A DNA stretch of 45,428 bases from Chloroflexota bacterium (GCA_003670735.1 QWQU01000007.1:1-45428); one strand, 5' to 3'. Positions 25,345-32,935 are shown, numbered from the stretch's first letter. A program made the numbers and translations. The notes: generated by a model from the sequence alone, not told the origin.

Positions 25345-26196
25345 ATGCCCGTTCAGAACGAAGCCCTCGTCACCGCCGACTGGCTCGCCGCGCACATCGA
25401 CGACCCCGACCTGCTCGTCATCTACGCCGGCCGCGATGCCGACGACGAAGCGAACTACAACAAGGAACACGTCCGCGGTGCCATCTTCACCGACGGCTAT
25501 CGAGACTTCGCCGAGGACCGCGACGTCCGCGCGCTCGTCCCCCTGCGCGAAACCTTCGAGACCACCGCGCAGCGCCTCGGCATCAACCCCAACAGCAACA
25601 TCGTCGTCTACGCCTCAGAGCGATCCATGTGGCCCGGCCGCGACTACTGGGCGCTCCGCTACTTCCGCTACCCGCGCGTCCACATGCTCAACGGCGGCAA
25701 CGAGCAGCTCCGACAGCACGGCCTGCTCACCGCAGACCCCACCCCGCCGCGCCCCGACGCCACGATCACGATCGCCGAGCCCGACACCAGCATCATCAGC
25801 ACCTACCAGGACGTGCTCGCCGCAGTGGAACAGGCCAGCGCGCAGGGCCACCCGGTCATCCTCGACTGCCGTACCGACGGCGAGTTCGTCGGCACCAGTC
25901 ACGGCCACCGCGAGGCCGCACGTCTCGGTCGCATCCCCCAGGCGCAGCACCTCAACTGGGAGCTCATCGTCAACACCGACGGCACCTGGATCCCACTCGA
26001 GCAGATGCGCGCCCTCTATACCGCCGCCGGCATCGACGGCACCCACACCGTCTACCCCTACTGCGGCGCCGGCATCCGAGCCGCCGTCGAATGGTTCGCC
26101 CTCCACGAGCTCCTCGGCTACACCAACGTCAAGAACTACGACGGCTCCTGGGCCGAATGGGCCCAGCGCACCGAACTCCCGATCGAAGTCGGTTAG
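25345..26196 (+). CDS. sulfurtransferase with two rhodanese domains
   Basis: The 283-residue protein has two rhodanese-like domains. The first (about 1-130) has the family blocks LLVIYAGRDADDEANYNKEHVRGAIFTD and VVYASERSMWPGRDYWALRYF but no catalytic Cys. The second (about 150-283) holds the active site YPYCGAGIRAAVEWFALHELLGY, with Cys240 as the persulfide carrier, after VILDCRTDGEFVG and GRIPQAQHLNWE. This is the layout of thiosulfate or 3-mercaptopyruvate sulfurtransferases. The loop C-G-A-G-I-R is atypical beside the usual CRxGxR. ATG 25345 has AAGGA seven bases upstream. It is followed after 5 bases by an unrelated A/T-richer gene. Confidence 0.92.
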   Translation: MPVQNEALVTADWLAAHIDDPDLLVIYAGRDADDEANYNKEHVRGAIFTDGYRDFAEDRDVRALVPLRETFETTAQRLGINPNSNIVVYASERSMWPGRDYWALRYFRYPRVHMLNGGNEQLRQHGLLTADPTPPRPDATITIAEPDTSIISTYQDVLAAVEQASAQGHPVILDCRTDGEFVGTSHGHREAARLGRIPQAQHLNWELIVNTDGTWIPLEQMRALYTAAGIDGTHTVYPYCGAGIRAAVEWFALHELLGYTNVKNYDGSWAEWAQRTELPIEVG

Positions 26197-26201
26197 CGCC
26201 A

Positions 26202-27059
26202 GTGCCGAACCTCAAGAGTGCGCGATCGAAACTCGAGCGTGGTAGTGCTCGACTAGAGGAATTGTGGCGCGCACTCAGCGATGCATTTGATGACGATGAG
26301 CACGACTTCATCACTGACCTGCGCGACTACCCTTATCCGAAGCGACCGGTCGACGATCCGAGGGATTGGCGGGCCTTCACGGTCTACGCAGTGGCTGTAC
26401 CCGAACTTCCCGACACGATCACTCATCTGTTAAGCGAGACGGTTCAGCATTTCCGGAACGCACTCGACCATGTTGCTTGGTCGTTCGTTAAAGCTCGATA
26501 TCAATCGCGCCTCACGGCCGGCCAGCAGCGCCGTATCGAGTTTCCGATGCGGCCAAACCGAAAGGACTTTTGGAAGTCCGTTGGTTCGAGTCTTCGAGGT
26601 ACAAGTCCGGATGATCAACGCCTCTTCGAGCAATACCAACCCTACCTACGGACAGACGCGGGCCGAGCCATACGGCAACTGCAGATCCTCTCGAATACCG
26701 ACAAGCACCGAACGATTGTTCCCGTCCTGAGTCTTCCTCAGACATTCGAGTACACGTTTCATTGGCAACGGCTGGGCGGCGATCCGATCGATCAAGTACT
26801 GGCTCTGAGTCCGCTCAAGGAAGGTCGGCCGATTAGAGTCGGAGCCGACTTGGCGACCTTTGTGTTAGTCGGTGGCACGCCCGGTCAGCGGCAAGTTGCG
26901 GTCGAAGGCAACGCCCGCTTGGTTCCGTTCCTGCCGCGAACAGTGGTGCCGCCAGACAGAGGTGAGAAGTCGCTTCTACTTGAACCGGCGCTGAAGAAGA
27001 TTGAGGCCGTTTGCACCGAATTTGTTGAGAAGGCCGAGGTGCAGTTGCGCCGGTCCTAA
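26202..27059 (+). CDS. hypothetical protein with HEPN-like RxxxxH motif
   Basis: The 285-residue product starts at GTG 26202. The central region reads LPDTITHLLSETVQHFRNALDHVAWSFVKARYQ. RNALDH (Arg85-x4-His90) has the form of the active-site motif of HEPN RNases, and ILSNTDKHR about 70 residues later is a common companion in uncharacterised proteins of this type. The rest is a beta-rich C-terminal half with no recognised domain. The gene has lower G+C and a less C-ended codon pattern than its neighbours, suggesting transfer. It overlaps the convergent HIT-like gene by 4 bases. The HEPN reading is inference from a short motif; no adjacent nucleotidyltransferase antitoxin was seen. Confidence 0.7.
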   Translation: MPNLKSARSKLERGSARLEELWRALSDAFDDDEHDFITDLRDYPYPKRPVDDPRDWRAFTVYAVAVPELPDTITHLLSETVQHFRNALDHVAWSFVKARYQSRLTAGQQRRIEFPMRPNRKDFWKSVGSSLRGTSPDDQRLFEQYQPYLRTDAGRAIRQLQILSNTDKHRTIVPVLSLPQTFEYTFHWQRLGGDPIDQVLALSPLKEGRPIRVGADLATFVLVGGTPGQRQVAVEGNARLVPFLPRTVVPPDRGEKSLLLEPALKKIEAVCTEFVEKAEVQLRRS

Positions 27060-27535
27060 CCCAACTCCGCACGCAGCCGCGCCACAATCTCGCGCCGCTG
27101 CTCCAACGTCTCATCCCAACCCGCCACCACCGCATCAGTGAGCACCCACGGCTCCTGACGCCACTCGACAGGCAGCTCGCCAAACTCCGCCCCGAAGGCC
27201 TTCGCCCCCAACAACACCTCGAGGTGTGACGTTGCCTGCTGCTCCAGCGCGCCAACGTGCGCGTGCAACGTCAGCCCATCCGGATCGAGCACGCGCACCA
27301 ACGCCGTCGCCGCATCGCGCGCCGCCAGCAACACCGCCGCGAACTCCGCCTCGTTCAGCTCCGTCACCGTCGAGGCATGACGCAACGGCGCGACCGCCAC
27401 CTGGTCGACGCTATCCGCATCGAACGCACACACGTACGAGATCGTCACGTCATCGCGCCACAGCTCGTCACGCCCGAGCGCTGCACCATCGCGAATCAGA
27501 GCGCACACCGCGCACGCGTCCGCCGCGCTCGTCAT
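27056..27535 (-). CDS. degenerate HIT-like protein, paralogue of its neighbour
   Basis: The 159-residue protein aligns with the HIT protein directly upstream of it: VAVAPLRHASTVTELNEAEFAAVLLAARDAATALVR compares with IVFPVRHVSTLMELTDEETAAIATETRAMAGALER. An N-terminal C-x2-C (Cys8, Cys11) is kept. The histidine triad is lost: where HIT proteins have HxHxH, this protein reads SHLEVLLG, with only His104 left. It extends about 40 residues beyond the usual fold (AEFGELPVEWRQEPWVLTDAVVAGWDETLEQ). ATG 27535 overlaps the HIT gene's stop as ATGA. It is probably a tandem duplicate that lost nucleotide hydrolase activity. Confidence 0.78.
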   Translation of the reverse strand: MTSAADACAVCALIRDGAALGRDELWRDDVTISYVCAFDADSVDQVAVAPLRHASTVTELNEAEFAAVLLAARDAATALVRVLDPDGLTLHAHVGALEQQATSHLEVLLGAKAFGAEFGELPVEWRQEPWVLTDAVVAGWDETLEQRREIVARLRAELG

Positions 27536-27975
27536 GGCCTCGCCTCGATCAATCGAGCGATCAACGCCGCGCGCTCCGGTACCGCCGGCTGCGACCAGCC
27601 GAACCGCATTCGCGGCCACCCGCTCCCCTCACGTCGAGGCACCACGTGCATGTGCACATGCGGCACCTCCTGGAAGCTCGCCGTCCCGTTGTTCTGATAG
27701 ATCAGGAACCCACCGACCTCGGGATACGCCCGCTCCAACGCGCCCGCCATCGCGCGCGTCTCCGTCGCGATCGCCGCAGTCTCCTCGTCCGTCAGTTCCA
27801 TCAACGTCGACACATGCCGCACCGGAAACACGATCAGATGCCCCACCTCATGCTGTCGAGGTATGACGCAGGTGATCGTCAACGCATTCCGGCGCACCTC
27901 GCTCACCGATGGCAGCCGCCCCGCCACCAGCTCGCAGCACTGACACGTCTCACCGTTCGCGAGTGTGATCGGCAC
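27532..27975 (-). CDS. HIT-family nucleotide-binding protein
   Basis: The 147-residue protein has the histidine triad HVHMHVVPR (His106, His108, His110). It also has VGHLIVFPVRHVSTLMELTDEE in the first half and QNNGTASFQEVPHVHMH, as in HIT hydrolases that cleave nucleoside phosphates (Hint/Fhit-like). An unusual cysteine cluster CQCC lies at residues 11-14, possibly for zinc. It starts at ATG 27975. The gene is followed by a coupled degenerate paralogue, and the two genes form a leftward operon divergent from the ArsR operon about 100 bases away. Confidence 0.92.
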   Translation of the reverse strand: MPITLANGETCQCCELVAGRLPSVSEVRRNALTITCVIPRQHEVGHLIVFPVRHVSTLMELTDEETAAIATETRAMAGALERAYPEVGGFLIYQNNGTASFQEVPHVHMHVVPRREGSGWPRMRFGWSQPAVPERAALIARLIEARP

Positions 27976-28043
27976 GAGTTCGCCCCCTCAGTCGCCGCGA
28001 GTCTACGCGCCGCGGCCGCTCCCCGATTGCAATGTCCCGAGCA

Positions 28044-28075
28044 TTGACAGGTAAGTAATACCTTACCTATTGTCA
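28044..28075 (+). promoter_or_regulatory. promoter and ArsR-type operator of the arsR-SRPBCC-VOC-DUF1801 operon
   Basis: TTGACA (28044-28049) and TATTGT (28068-28073) form a near-consensus sigma70-type promoter with an 18-base spacer. AGGTAAG (28049-28055) and CTTACCT (28062-28068) form a perfect dyad inside the spacer, and TGACA/TGTCA (28045-28049, 28071-28075) extends it. The -10 ends 6 bases before the ATG at 28080, so the message may be leaderless. Confidence 0.75.
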
Positions 28076-28079
28076 GTGC

Positions 28080-28481
28080 ATGGTCACGAGGACACGACAA
28101 ACCGCCGAGGCCGAGCCGTACACGGCCATCAGCCACCCAGTGCGACGCCGCATCCTCGACCTCCTCGTCGAGGACGACATGCCCGTCCACGCCCTCGCCC
28201 AGCAATTCGAGATGTCCCGCCCCGCCGTCTCCCAGCACCTCAAAGTCCTGCTCGACTCCGGCCTCGTCAGCGAACAGCGCCACGGCCGCGAACGCCGCTA
28301 CCGCCTCGCCCCCGACGGCTTGCGCACCGTGCGTGACTGGATCGCGCAATACGAGCGCTTCTGGGACGACAAGTTCGAGCGCCTTCGCGAACACCTCGAA
28401 GAGACGAACCCAACCACACCCACAACTCCGGCCCACGAGGCCGACACCAAACGCCAGCAGCAGAAAGGCCCCCAGCCATGA
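28080..28481 (+). CDS. ArsR-family winged-helix repressor
   Basis: The 133-residue protein has an ArsR winged helix: YTAISHPVRRRILDLLVEDDMPVHALAQQFEMSRPAVSQHLKVLLDSGLVSEQRHGRERRYRLAPDGLRTVRDWIAQYERFW. It lacks the metal-binding Cys pairs of the metal-sensing members, so it probably belongs to the common group that controls SRPBCC proteins. A dyad in the promoter in front of it suggests autorepression. The start ATG is very close to the -10 element with no ribosome binding site, consistent with a leaderless transcript. It overlaps the next gene by 4 bases (ATGA). The C-terminus has a Thr/Pro linker and a basic end. Confidence 0.94.
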   Translation: MVTRTRQTAEAEPYTAISHPVRRRILDLLVEDDMPVHALAQQFEMSRPAVSQHLKVLLDSGLVSEQRHGRERRYRLAPDGLRTVRDWIAQYERFWDDKFERLREHLEETNPTTPTTPAHEADTKRQQQKGPQP

Positions 28482-28891
28482 CCACCGCATCCGACACGAC
28501 CGTCGTCCGAGACCTCACCTTCCCCCAGCCACCCGAGGCGGTATGGAAGGCCCTCACCGACACCAACGCCCTCGCCGCATGGCTCATGCCCAACGACATC
28601 AAGCCAGAGGTCGGCCACAACTTCGAATTCCGAGGCCAGGCCTACGGCGACTGGGACGGCGTCATCCACTGCGAAGTCCTCGAGTCCGTCCCCAACGAGC
28701 GCCTCGTCTACACCTGGGCGAGCCTCGGCATCGAAACCACCGTCACTTTCGAGCTCACCCCTGACGCCGGCGGCACCCGCGTCCACTTCGAGCAGACCGG
28801 CTTCGACGAGACCCAGACCCAGAACAAGCAGGGCGCCGAGTACGGCTGGAACGCCTTCTTCCAGAAGCTCACCGAAGTCCTCGCCAAGTAA
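28478..28891 (+). CDS. SRPBCC (AHSA1-like) protein
   Basis: A 137-residue START/Bet v 1-fold protein. VVRDLTFPQPPEAVWKALTDTNALAAWLMPNDIKPEVGHNFEFRG is the typical opening, with W-x-A-L-T-D. It continues with ESVPNERLVYTWAS, VTFELTPDAGGTRVHFEQTGF and a C-terminal helix (AEYGWNAFFQKLTEVLAK). The family is related to the Hsp90 activator AHSA1 and to polyketide-like ligand binders; bacterial ones bind unknown hydrophobic ligands. An ArsR gene directly upstream is the usual partner. It is the second gene of the operon and its start overlaps the first. Confidence 0.93.
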   Translation: MTTASDTTVVRDLTFPQPPEAVWKALTDTNALAAWLMPNDIKPEVGHNFEFRGQAYGDWDGVIHCEVLESVPNERLVYTWASLGIETTVTFELTPDAGGTRVHFEQTGFDETQTQNKQGAEYGWNAFFQKLTEVLAK

Positions 28892-28914
28892 CGGCGCGAA
28901 AGGAACTCCCCAGA

Positions 28915-29307
28915 GTGAAAATCAATCTCACGACTATCTACGTCGACGACCAGGAGAAGGCGCTCGCCTTCTACACCGACGTCGTCGGCTTCACGAAGAA
29001 GAACGACTTCACCAACGGCCCCTACCGCTGGCTCACCGTCGCCTCGCCCGAGGACCCCGACGGCACCGAGCTCCAGCTCGCCGCCAACGACAGCCCGCAC
29101 GGCAGCGCCTACCAGCACGCACTGCGCGCGCAGAACCAGCCCGCCGCCATGTTCGCCACCAGCGACATCGATGCCGACTACGAGCGCATGAACGACCGCG
29201 CCAACTTCACCATGCCGCCCTTCGATGCCCCCTGGTCCCGAGTAGCCACGTTCGACGACACCTGCGGCAACCTCGTCCAGCTCGTGCAACTCAAAGCCTG
29301 GCAGTAA
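28915..29307 (+). CDS. VOC-family protein (glyoxalase/dioxygenase fold)
   Basis: The 130-residue protein begins INLTTIYVDDQEKALAFYTDVVGFTKKNDF, the first beta-alpha-beta-beta-beta unit of the VOC fold. It ends with MPPFDAPWSRVATFDDTCGNLVQLVQL, the second unit, in which D-x-x-G-N-x-x-x-L is the familiar metal-site end. Its substrate is not known; family members bind metals and act on glutathione adducts, antibiotics or ring compounds. GTG 28915 has AAGGAA about 9 bases upstream. It is third in the ArsR operon. Confidence 0.9.
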   Translation: MKINLTTIYVDDQEKALAFYTDVVGFTKKNDFTNGPYRWLTVASPEDPDGTELQLAANDSPHGSAYQHALRAQNQPAAMFATSDIDADYERMNDRANFTMPPFDAPWSRVATFDDTCGNLVQLVQLKAWQ

Positions 29308-29332
29308 CCCCCGCACGTTCGAGGAGGCCACC

Positions 29333-29785
29333 ATGCCCGCAGCAAAGACCACCACGAAGCGCACGAGTGCGAACGCGGACACGTTTAGTGCCGACGAAAA
29401 AGCCGCAATGCGAGAAGCCGCCGCCGAGCGCCGTAAGGCCAAGGCCGGCAGCACCGACGGCACCGCCGACGTCCTCGCCAAGATCGCGGAGATGCCCGAC
29501 GACGAACGCGCCCTCGGCGAGAAGCTGCACGCGCTCATCATGAAAACCGTGCCCGACATGCAGCCGCGTACCTGGTACGGCATGCCCGCCTACTACCACG
29601 ACAACGAGCAGATCTGCTTCTTCCAGCCGGCCGCCAAGTTCCAAGCCCGCTACCTCACGCTCGGCTTCAGCGACAAAGCGCAGCTCGACGACGGCAACAT
29701 GTGGCCCACCAGCTACGCCATCACGAAGCTCACGAGCGCAGACGAAACAAAGGTCCGAGCCCTCATCAAACAAGCCGTGAGCTAA
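29333..29785 (+). CDS. DUF1801 family protein
   Basis: The 150-residue protein has a Lys/Ala/Thr-rich, probably disordered N-terminus (1-45), then a DUF1801 (YdhG-like) domain. It includes LHALIMKTVPDMQPRTWYGMPAYYHDNEQICFFQPAAKFQARYLTLGF with the W-Y-G-M-P-A-Y signature and a closing LIKQAV helix. The family is related to frataxin-like folds; its role is unclear. ATG 29333 follows CGAGGAGG, a strong site. It is the last gene of the ArsR operon and is followed by a hairpin. Confidence 0.88.
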   Translation: MPAAKTTTKRTSANADTFSADEKAAMREAAAERRKAKAGSTDGTADVLAKIAEMPDDERALGEKLHALIMKTVPDMQPRTWYGMPAYYHDNEQICFFQPAAKFQARYLTLGFSDKAQLDDGNMWPTSYAITKLTSADETKVRALIKQAVS

Positions 29786-29809
29786 CGCTCCCCCTTCCGA
29801 GGTGGACAC

Positions 29810-29897
29810 GGGCCGGCACACGCCGGCCCTCTCCATACCCCGAGTCCTCACCGGGAGGTGCAGGAGGCCCACCTCCTGCTGGCTGCGAACGCAGCCA
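29810..29897. terminator. cluster of hairpins between the two operons
   Basis: GGGCCGGC/GCCGGCCC (29810-29817, 29822-29829) is an 8-bp stem with an ACAC loop. Next come two alternatives that cannot form together: GGAGGTG/CACCTCC (29854-29860, 29870-29876) and GCAGGAGG/CCTCCTGC (29860-29867, 29872-29879). TGGCTGCG/CGCAGCCA (29880-29887, 29890-29897) follows. None has a good T-run. The first probably ends the ArsR operon; the alternating pair could be a control element. Confidence 0.55.
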
Positions 29898-29961
29898 CGA
29901 CCCGGAAACAGCCCGCGTCACAAAGATGCTGACGATGAGCGCTTGCGCGAAGAGTACTAGA

Positions 29962-29989
29962 CAGGTACCTTTCATATACATGGTACCTG
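29962..29989 (+). promoter_or_regulatory. PadR-type operator overlapping the start of padR
   Basis: CAGGTACC (29962-29969) and GGTACCTG (29982-29989) are perfect inverted copies with a 12-base AT-rich spacer (TTTCATATACAT). The right arm lies inside the first codons of the PadR gene. A bound dimer would cover the promoter and start codon, giving autorepression. The regulator assignment comes from position. Confidence 0.6.
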
Positions 29990-30363
29990 AACTGACCGAC
30001 CAACCACCCCTCGAGCAGGACTCGTTCGCACCCCTGCGGCGAGGCCTCTTGGAGTTCGCCGTCCTCACGGTCTGCTCCACTGGCCTGCTCTACGCCGCGG
30101 AAGTGCTCGCCCGCCTCGACGGCACGCACTTCGCCACCCGCGAAGGCACGCTCTACCCCATGTTCGGCAAGCTCCGTCGCGACGGACTGCTCGAATACGA
30201 GTGGCAGGAGTCCGAGGCCGGCCCGCCCCGCAAGTACTACCGCCTCACCGAGGCCGGCACCCAGCGTCTGACCCAGCTCCGTGAGAACTGGTCGGAGCTC
30301 GGCACCACCCTCGAGCAGCTCGGCCTCCGCCAGGAAGCCGCAGCAGACGGAGCAGCCCAATGA
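29980..30363 (+). CDS. PadR-family transcriptional regulator
   Basis: The 127-residue protein has the PadR winged helix: APLRRGLLEFAVLTVCSTGLLYAAEVLARLDGTHFATREGTLYPMFGKLRRDGLLEYEWQESEAGPPRKYYRLTEAGTQRL. GTLYPxxxxLxxxGLL and GPPRKYYxLTxxG are the family's signature blocks, followed by a short C-terminal dimer helix. ATG 29980 is chosen because the codon follows the operator's AT-rich spacer and the protein then starts at the expected point; longer versions extend into the hairpin cluster. Its TGA overlaps the next gene's ATG (ATGA), a common arrangement with HAAS/PspC-domain membrane proteins. Confidence 0.93.
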   Translation: MVPELTDQPPLEQDSFAPLRRGLLEFAVLTVCSTGLLYAAEVLARLDGTHFATREGTLYPMFGKLRRDGLLEYEWQESEAGPPRKYYRLTEAGTQRLTQLRENWSELGTTLEQLGLRQEAAADGAAQ

Positions 30364-31745
30364 ACCGAGTAGAGATCGTGAACCTCGGCGGCCGCGCCCG
30401 GCACATCGAGACCGACGGCGCCAGCGCTATCGACGCTTGGCTCGACGAGGCTCGTCGTCACCTCAACGGTGACCCCGACCGCGACGAGATCCTGAACGAC
30501 TTCGAGCAGGCCATCGGCGAGAAGTGCGACGCCGTCCTCACCGGCGACCGCGAGGTCGTCACCACCGAGGAAGTCGCCACCATCCTCGAGTCGCTCGGCA
30601 CCATCGAGCCGTCCGCCAGCTACGACGCTGGCCCCAGCTACACCGCCGGTGGCGCCGCCACGCCGAGCTTCGCTGCTGCCGGCGCAGGCTCGGCTGCCGG
30701 TGCAGCAATCGAGGATCGACCGCGCCGTCTCTACCGCCTCCCCGACGAGCGCAAGGTCGCCGGCGTCGCCGCCGGTGTCGCTGCCTGGATGCGCTGGGAC
30801 GTCACCATCGTCCGCGCCGCCTGGGTGCTGCTCCCCATCTTCATGCTCGGCGTCACCCACGGCTCATCGATCCCGATGGCCGTCGGTCTGTACGCCATCC
30901 TTGCCTTCGTGCTCCCCCGAGCAACGTCGCCCGAGGCACGCGCTGCCGCGCACGGCTACGGCACTACCGCGCAGGACCTGCTCGTGCAGGCGCGCTCCGG
31001 CGTCGAGCCTGCGATGAGCGAGATCGGCAGCCGCCTCGGCGCACTGATCCGAGTGGTGATGCATGTCGCGCGCATCCTGATGCTCGTTGCCATCACCGCA
31101 CTGCTCGTCATGTGGGTCGTCAGCGCGGCATGGCTCGCCATCGCGGGCCAGCCGGTACGTGAGGTCTTCGGCCCGAACTTCTCGACATGGCTCGCGCCGC
31201 TCTTCATCACCTGTATCGCGATCGCCTGCATCGCGCCGATCACCGCCGTCGTCGCCATCATCGACTACGGCCTGCGCACCACTGCCGCCGCGGCCAGCGC
31301 TGTCCAGCAAGGCAGTAGCCACCTCACCATGTGGTTGCTCGGTTCCACCGCTGCCTGGTTTGCGGCAGTCACCATCGCGGTGCTCGTCGTCAGCACCATC
31401 CCCGGCATGCGCGACCTCTGGGCCACCGGCGAGTCACGCATCTACTTCCGAGGCACCACCTACTGCTTTGTCGCCGACAACACCTCGGACCACTGCCAGC
31501 CCGGCGACCAGATCCTTCGCGACGACGGCCCGCCCCCGCCCCCCGCGCGTCGAGGTGTCCCGGGTGCCTTCGGCCCCAACGGCCAAACCGACTGCATCGA
31601 GCTCCCCCGCGGCGGCGTCCACTGCGAGACCTTCACTCCCATCCCCGGCCTGCCCGGTATCCCCGGCATGCCAGGCGCCATCGTCACCCCCGTGCCGGTC
31701 GCACCGACCCCACCTCCTGTCGATGCCACCGAGTCCCCTCGCTAG
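30360..31745 (+). CDS. HAAS-like and PspC-domain membrane protein
   Basis: The 461-residue protein has an N-terminal helical HAAS-like part (AIDAWLDEARRHLNGDPDRDEILNDFEQAIGEKCDAVL, about 24-60) followed by an Ala/Gly/Ser linker. A PspC domain (about 121-190) follows: RRLYRLPDERKVAGVAAGVAAWMRWDVTIVRAAWVLLPIFMLG. Next are several transmembrane helices (about 230-345, starting VVMHVARILMLVAITALLVMWVVSAAWLAI). The C-terminal tail is outside or periplasmic, Cys- and Pro-rich (GLPGIPGMPGAIVTPVP). PspC proteins take part in envelope-stress responses. PadR is co-translated upstream and probably represses the pair. A strong terminator follows. Confidence 0.88.
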   Translation: MNRVEIVNLGGRARHIETDGASAIDAWLDEARRHLNGDPDRDEILNDFEQAIGEKCDAVLTGDREVVTTEEVATILESLGTIEPSASYDAGPSYTAGGAATPSFAAAGAGSAAGAAIEDRPRRLYRLPDERKVAGVAAGVAAWMRWDVTIVRAAWVLLPIFMLGVTHGSSIPMAVGLYAILAFVLPRATSPEARAAAHGYGTTAQDLLVQARSGVEPAMSEIGSRLGALIRVVMHVARILMLVAITALLVMWVVSAAWLAIAGQPVREVFGPNFSTWLAPLFITCIAIACIAPITAVVAIIDYGLRTTAAAASAVQQGSSHLTMWLLGSTAAWFAAVTIAVLVVSTIPGMRDLWATGESRIYFRGTTYCFVADNTSDHCQPGDQILRDDGPPPPPARRGVPGAFGPNGQTDCIELPRGGVHCETFTPIPGLPGIPGMPGAIVTPVPVAPTPPPVDATESPR

Positions 31746-31767
31746 CAGCCGCGCCGCTCGAGCGCAT

Positions 31768-31804
31768 ACAACGAAGCCCCGGTTCATCACCGGGGCTTCG
31801 TTGT
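31768..31804. terminator. strong bidirectional hairpin terminator
   Basis: ACAACGAAGCCCCGGT (31768-31783) pairs perfectly with ACCGGGGCTTCGTTGT (31789-31804) across a 5-base loop, 16 bp in all. It lies between the PspC gene and the oppositely oriented small membrane gene. The GAAGCC/GGCTTC core resembles those of the hairpins near 19.5 kb. Confidence 0.88.
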
Positions 31805-31821
31805 GTAACGCTGCTGGACGG

Positions 31822-32196
31822 TTAGGCGACCCGCGCTCGATCGTGAGCCTGCGGAGACTTCGAGTACGTTGCGCCACTGCTACCTGCGAAACGAATCGGC
31901 GGACCAGGTGCTCGAGTGACGCTCGCGGCGATAGCCGCTCGTTGCTGCGCCTCACGCTGACGCGCGGCCATATCAGCAAGTTGCAGCGAGGCCGTCACGA
32001 TCAGTCCGATCACGATCAACGTGATCACGATGGCCCAGCCCATGTTCATCACACCGAGTAGATGCAGTGCGACGAGCACCGCCCCACCCAATACGCCGAG
32101 TCCGCACGCGGCCATCAGCGCAACGGCACGACCGATGCGCCACGCCCACACCGGCATCAACTGCGGCACCGTTGAGCGAACTGCTTGTGCTTCCAT
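31822..32196 (-). CDS. small membrane protein, two helices
   Basis: The likely product has about 124 residues. It has two hydrophobic segments: WAWRIGRAVALMAACGLGVLGGAVLVALHLLG and GWAIVITLIVIGLIVTASL. A helical, positively charged tail follows (ADMAARQREAQQRAAIAASVTR). No family was recognised. The ATG at 32196 gives a short leader, but GGAAGG lies only one base from it, so the start may instead be the in-frame TTG at 32235. It is convergent with the PspC gene, the strong terminator lying between the two. Confidence 0.6.
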   Translation of the reverse strand: MEAQAVRSTVPQLMPVWAWRIGRAVALMAACGLGVLGGAVLVALHLLGVMNMGWAIVITLIVIGLIVTASLQLADMAARQREAQQRAAIAASVTRAPGPPIRFAGSSGATYSKSPQAHDRARVA

Positions 32197-32279
32197 GCCT
32201 TCCAGTATGTGACCGACTGCGCCGCGAGACGACAAAACGGAACGACATCTCCGTCAACGCGACGTAACAACCGCGTGCG

Positions 32280-32819
32280 TCACGCCGTCGCGGTGATCGA
32301 CTCCCTGAACTCCCGATCGAGCACGGCCATCTGCGTCATATCGACCCACTGCCCAAACCGCCAACGCGCCTCGCGTGCAACACCTTCAACGCGGAACCCG
32401 CACTGCTCATACACATGCTGCGCTCGAGGATTCTCGACACTCACATCGAGTTCGATCCGATGCAGTCCCATCTCCTCGAAGCCGAAGCGCACCATCGTGC
32501 GTGTCGCATCCGTGCCGTAACCCTGATCCCAGTGCTCACGCGCGATCGCGATCCCGAAGTCAGCGGAGCGATGCTCCGCGCTACCGCGCTTCAGGCGCAC
32601 GTATCCGATCAGCGTGCCCTGCTCAGTCTCAATCCCGAACGATGCGTCGCGGAACCCCGGCTCACCAACGCCGTGCAGCCACTCCGCAATCTGGCCACGC
32701 GAGGCGGGATAGAGCCAACCATCGAGCACGTGCAATTCGTGGTCTTGGTGCCACGACCAGATCGCTTCCACGTCAGTTGGTTCCAGCGCACGCAGCCGAA
32801 CGCGATCGCCCTGCAGCAT
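32280..32819 (-). CDS. GNAT acetyltransferase, RimJ/RimL type
   Basis: The 179-residue protein starts LQGDRVRLRALEPTDVEAIWSWHQDHELHVLDGWLYPASR. It has DFGIAIAREHWDQGYGTDATRTMVRFGFEEMGLHRIELDVSVENPRAQHVYEQCGFRVEGVARE. The D-Q-G-Y-G-T loop binds acetyl-CoA and the ending is the usual NxRAxxxYExxGF. ATG 32819 has GGGAGG six bases upstream; upstream codons add only seven residues. Its target is unknown. It ends close to the next gene's start region and is not overlapped. The DinB gene on its right runs in the same direction and has its own terminator. Confidence 0.9.
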   Translation of the reverse strand: MLQGDRVRLRALEPTDVEAIWSWHQDHELHVLDGWLYPASRGQIAEWLHGVGEPGFRDASFGIETEQGTLIGYVRLKRGSAEHRSADFGIAIAREHWDQGYGTDATRTMVRFGFEEMGLHRIELDVSVENPRAQHVYEQCGFRVEGVAREARWRFGQWVDMTQMAVLDREFRESITATA

Positions 32820-32879
32820 CTCGCCCTCCCGCCCCACGCCTCAATCTTCCGAGGCCGGCCGGAGAGTATACAGAACGAA

Positions 32880-32907
32880 ACGAGCCCCGGTGATCACCGA
32901 GGCTCGT
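32880..32907 (-). terminator. hairpin terminator after the DinB gene
   Basis: ACGAGCC (32880-32886) pairs with GGCTCGT (32901-32907) after a single mismatch, and the inner CGGTGATCACCG (32888-32899) is a perfect palindrome. Read on the minus strand, TTTCGTTCTGT follows. It ends the leftward transcript that contains the DinB, ridA and parAB genes. Confidence 0.75.
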
Positions 32908-32935
32908 ACACAAAGAAGCAGGGCCAAGAGGGGCG

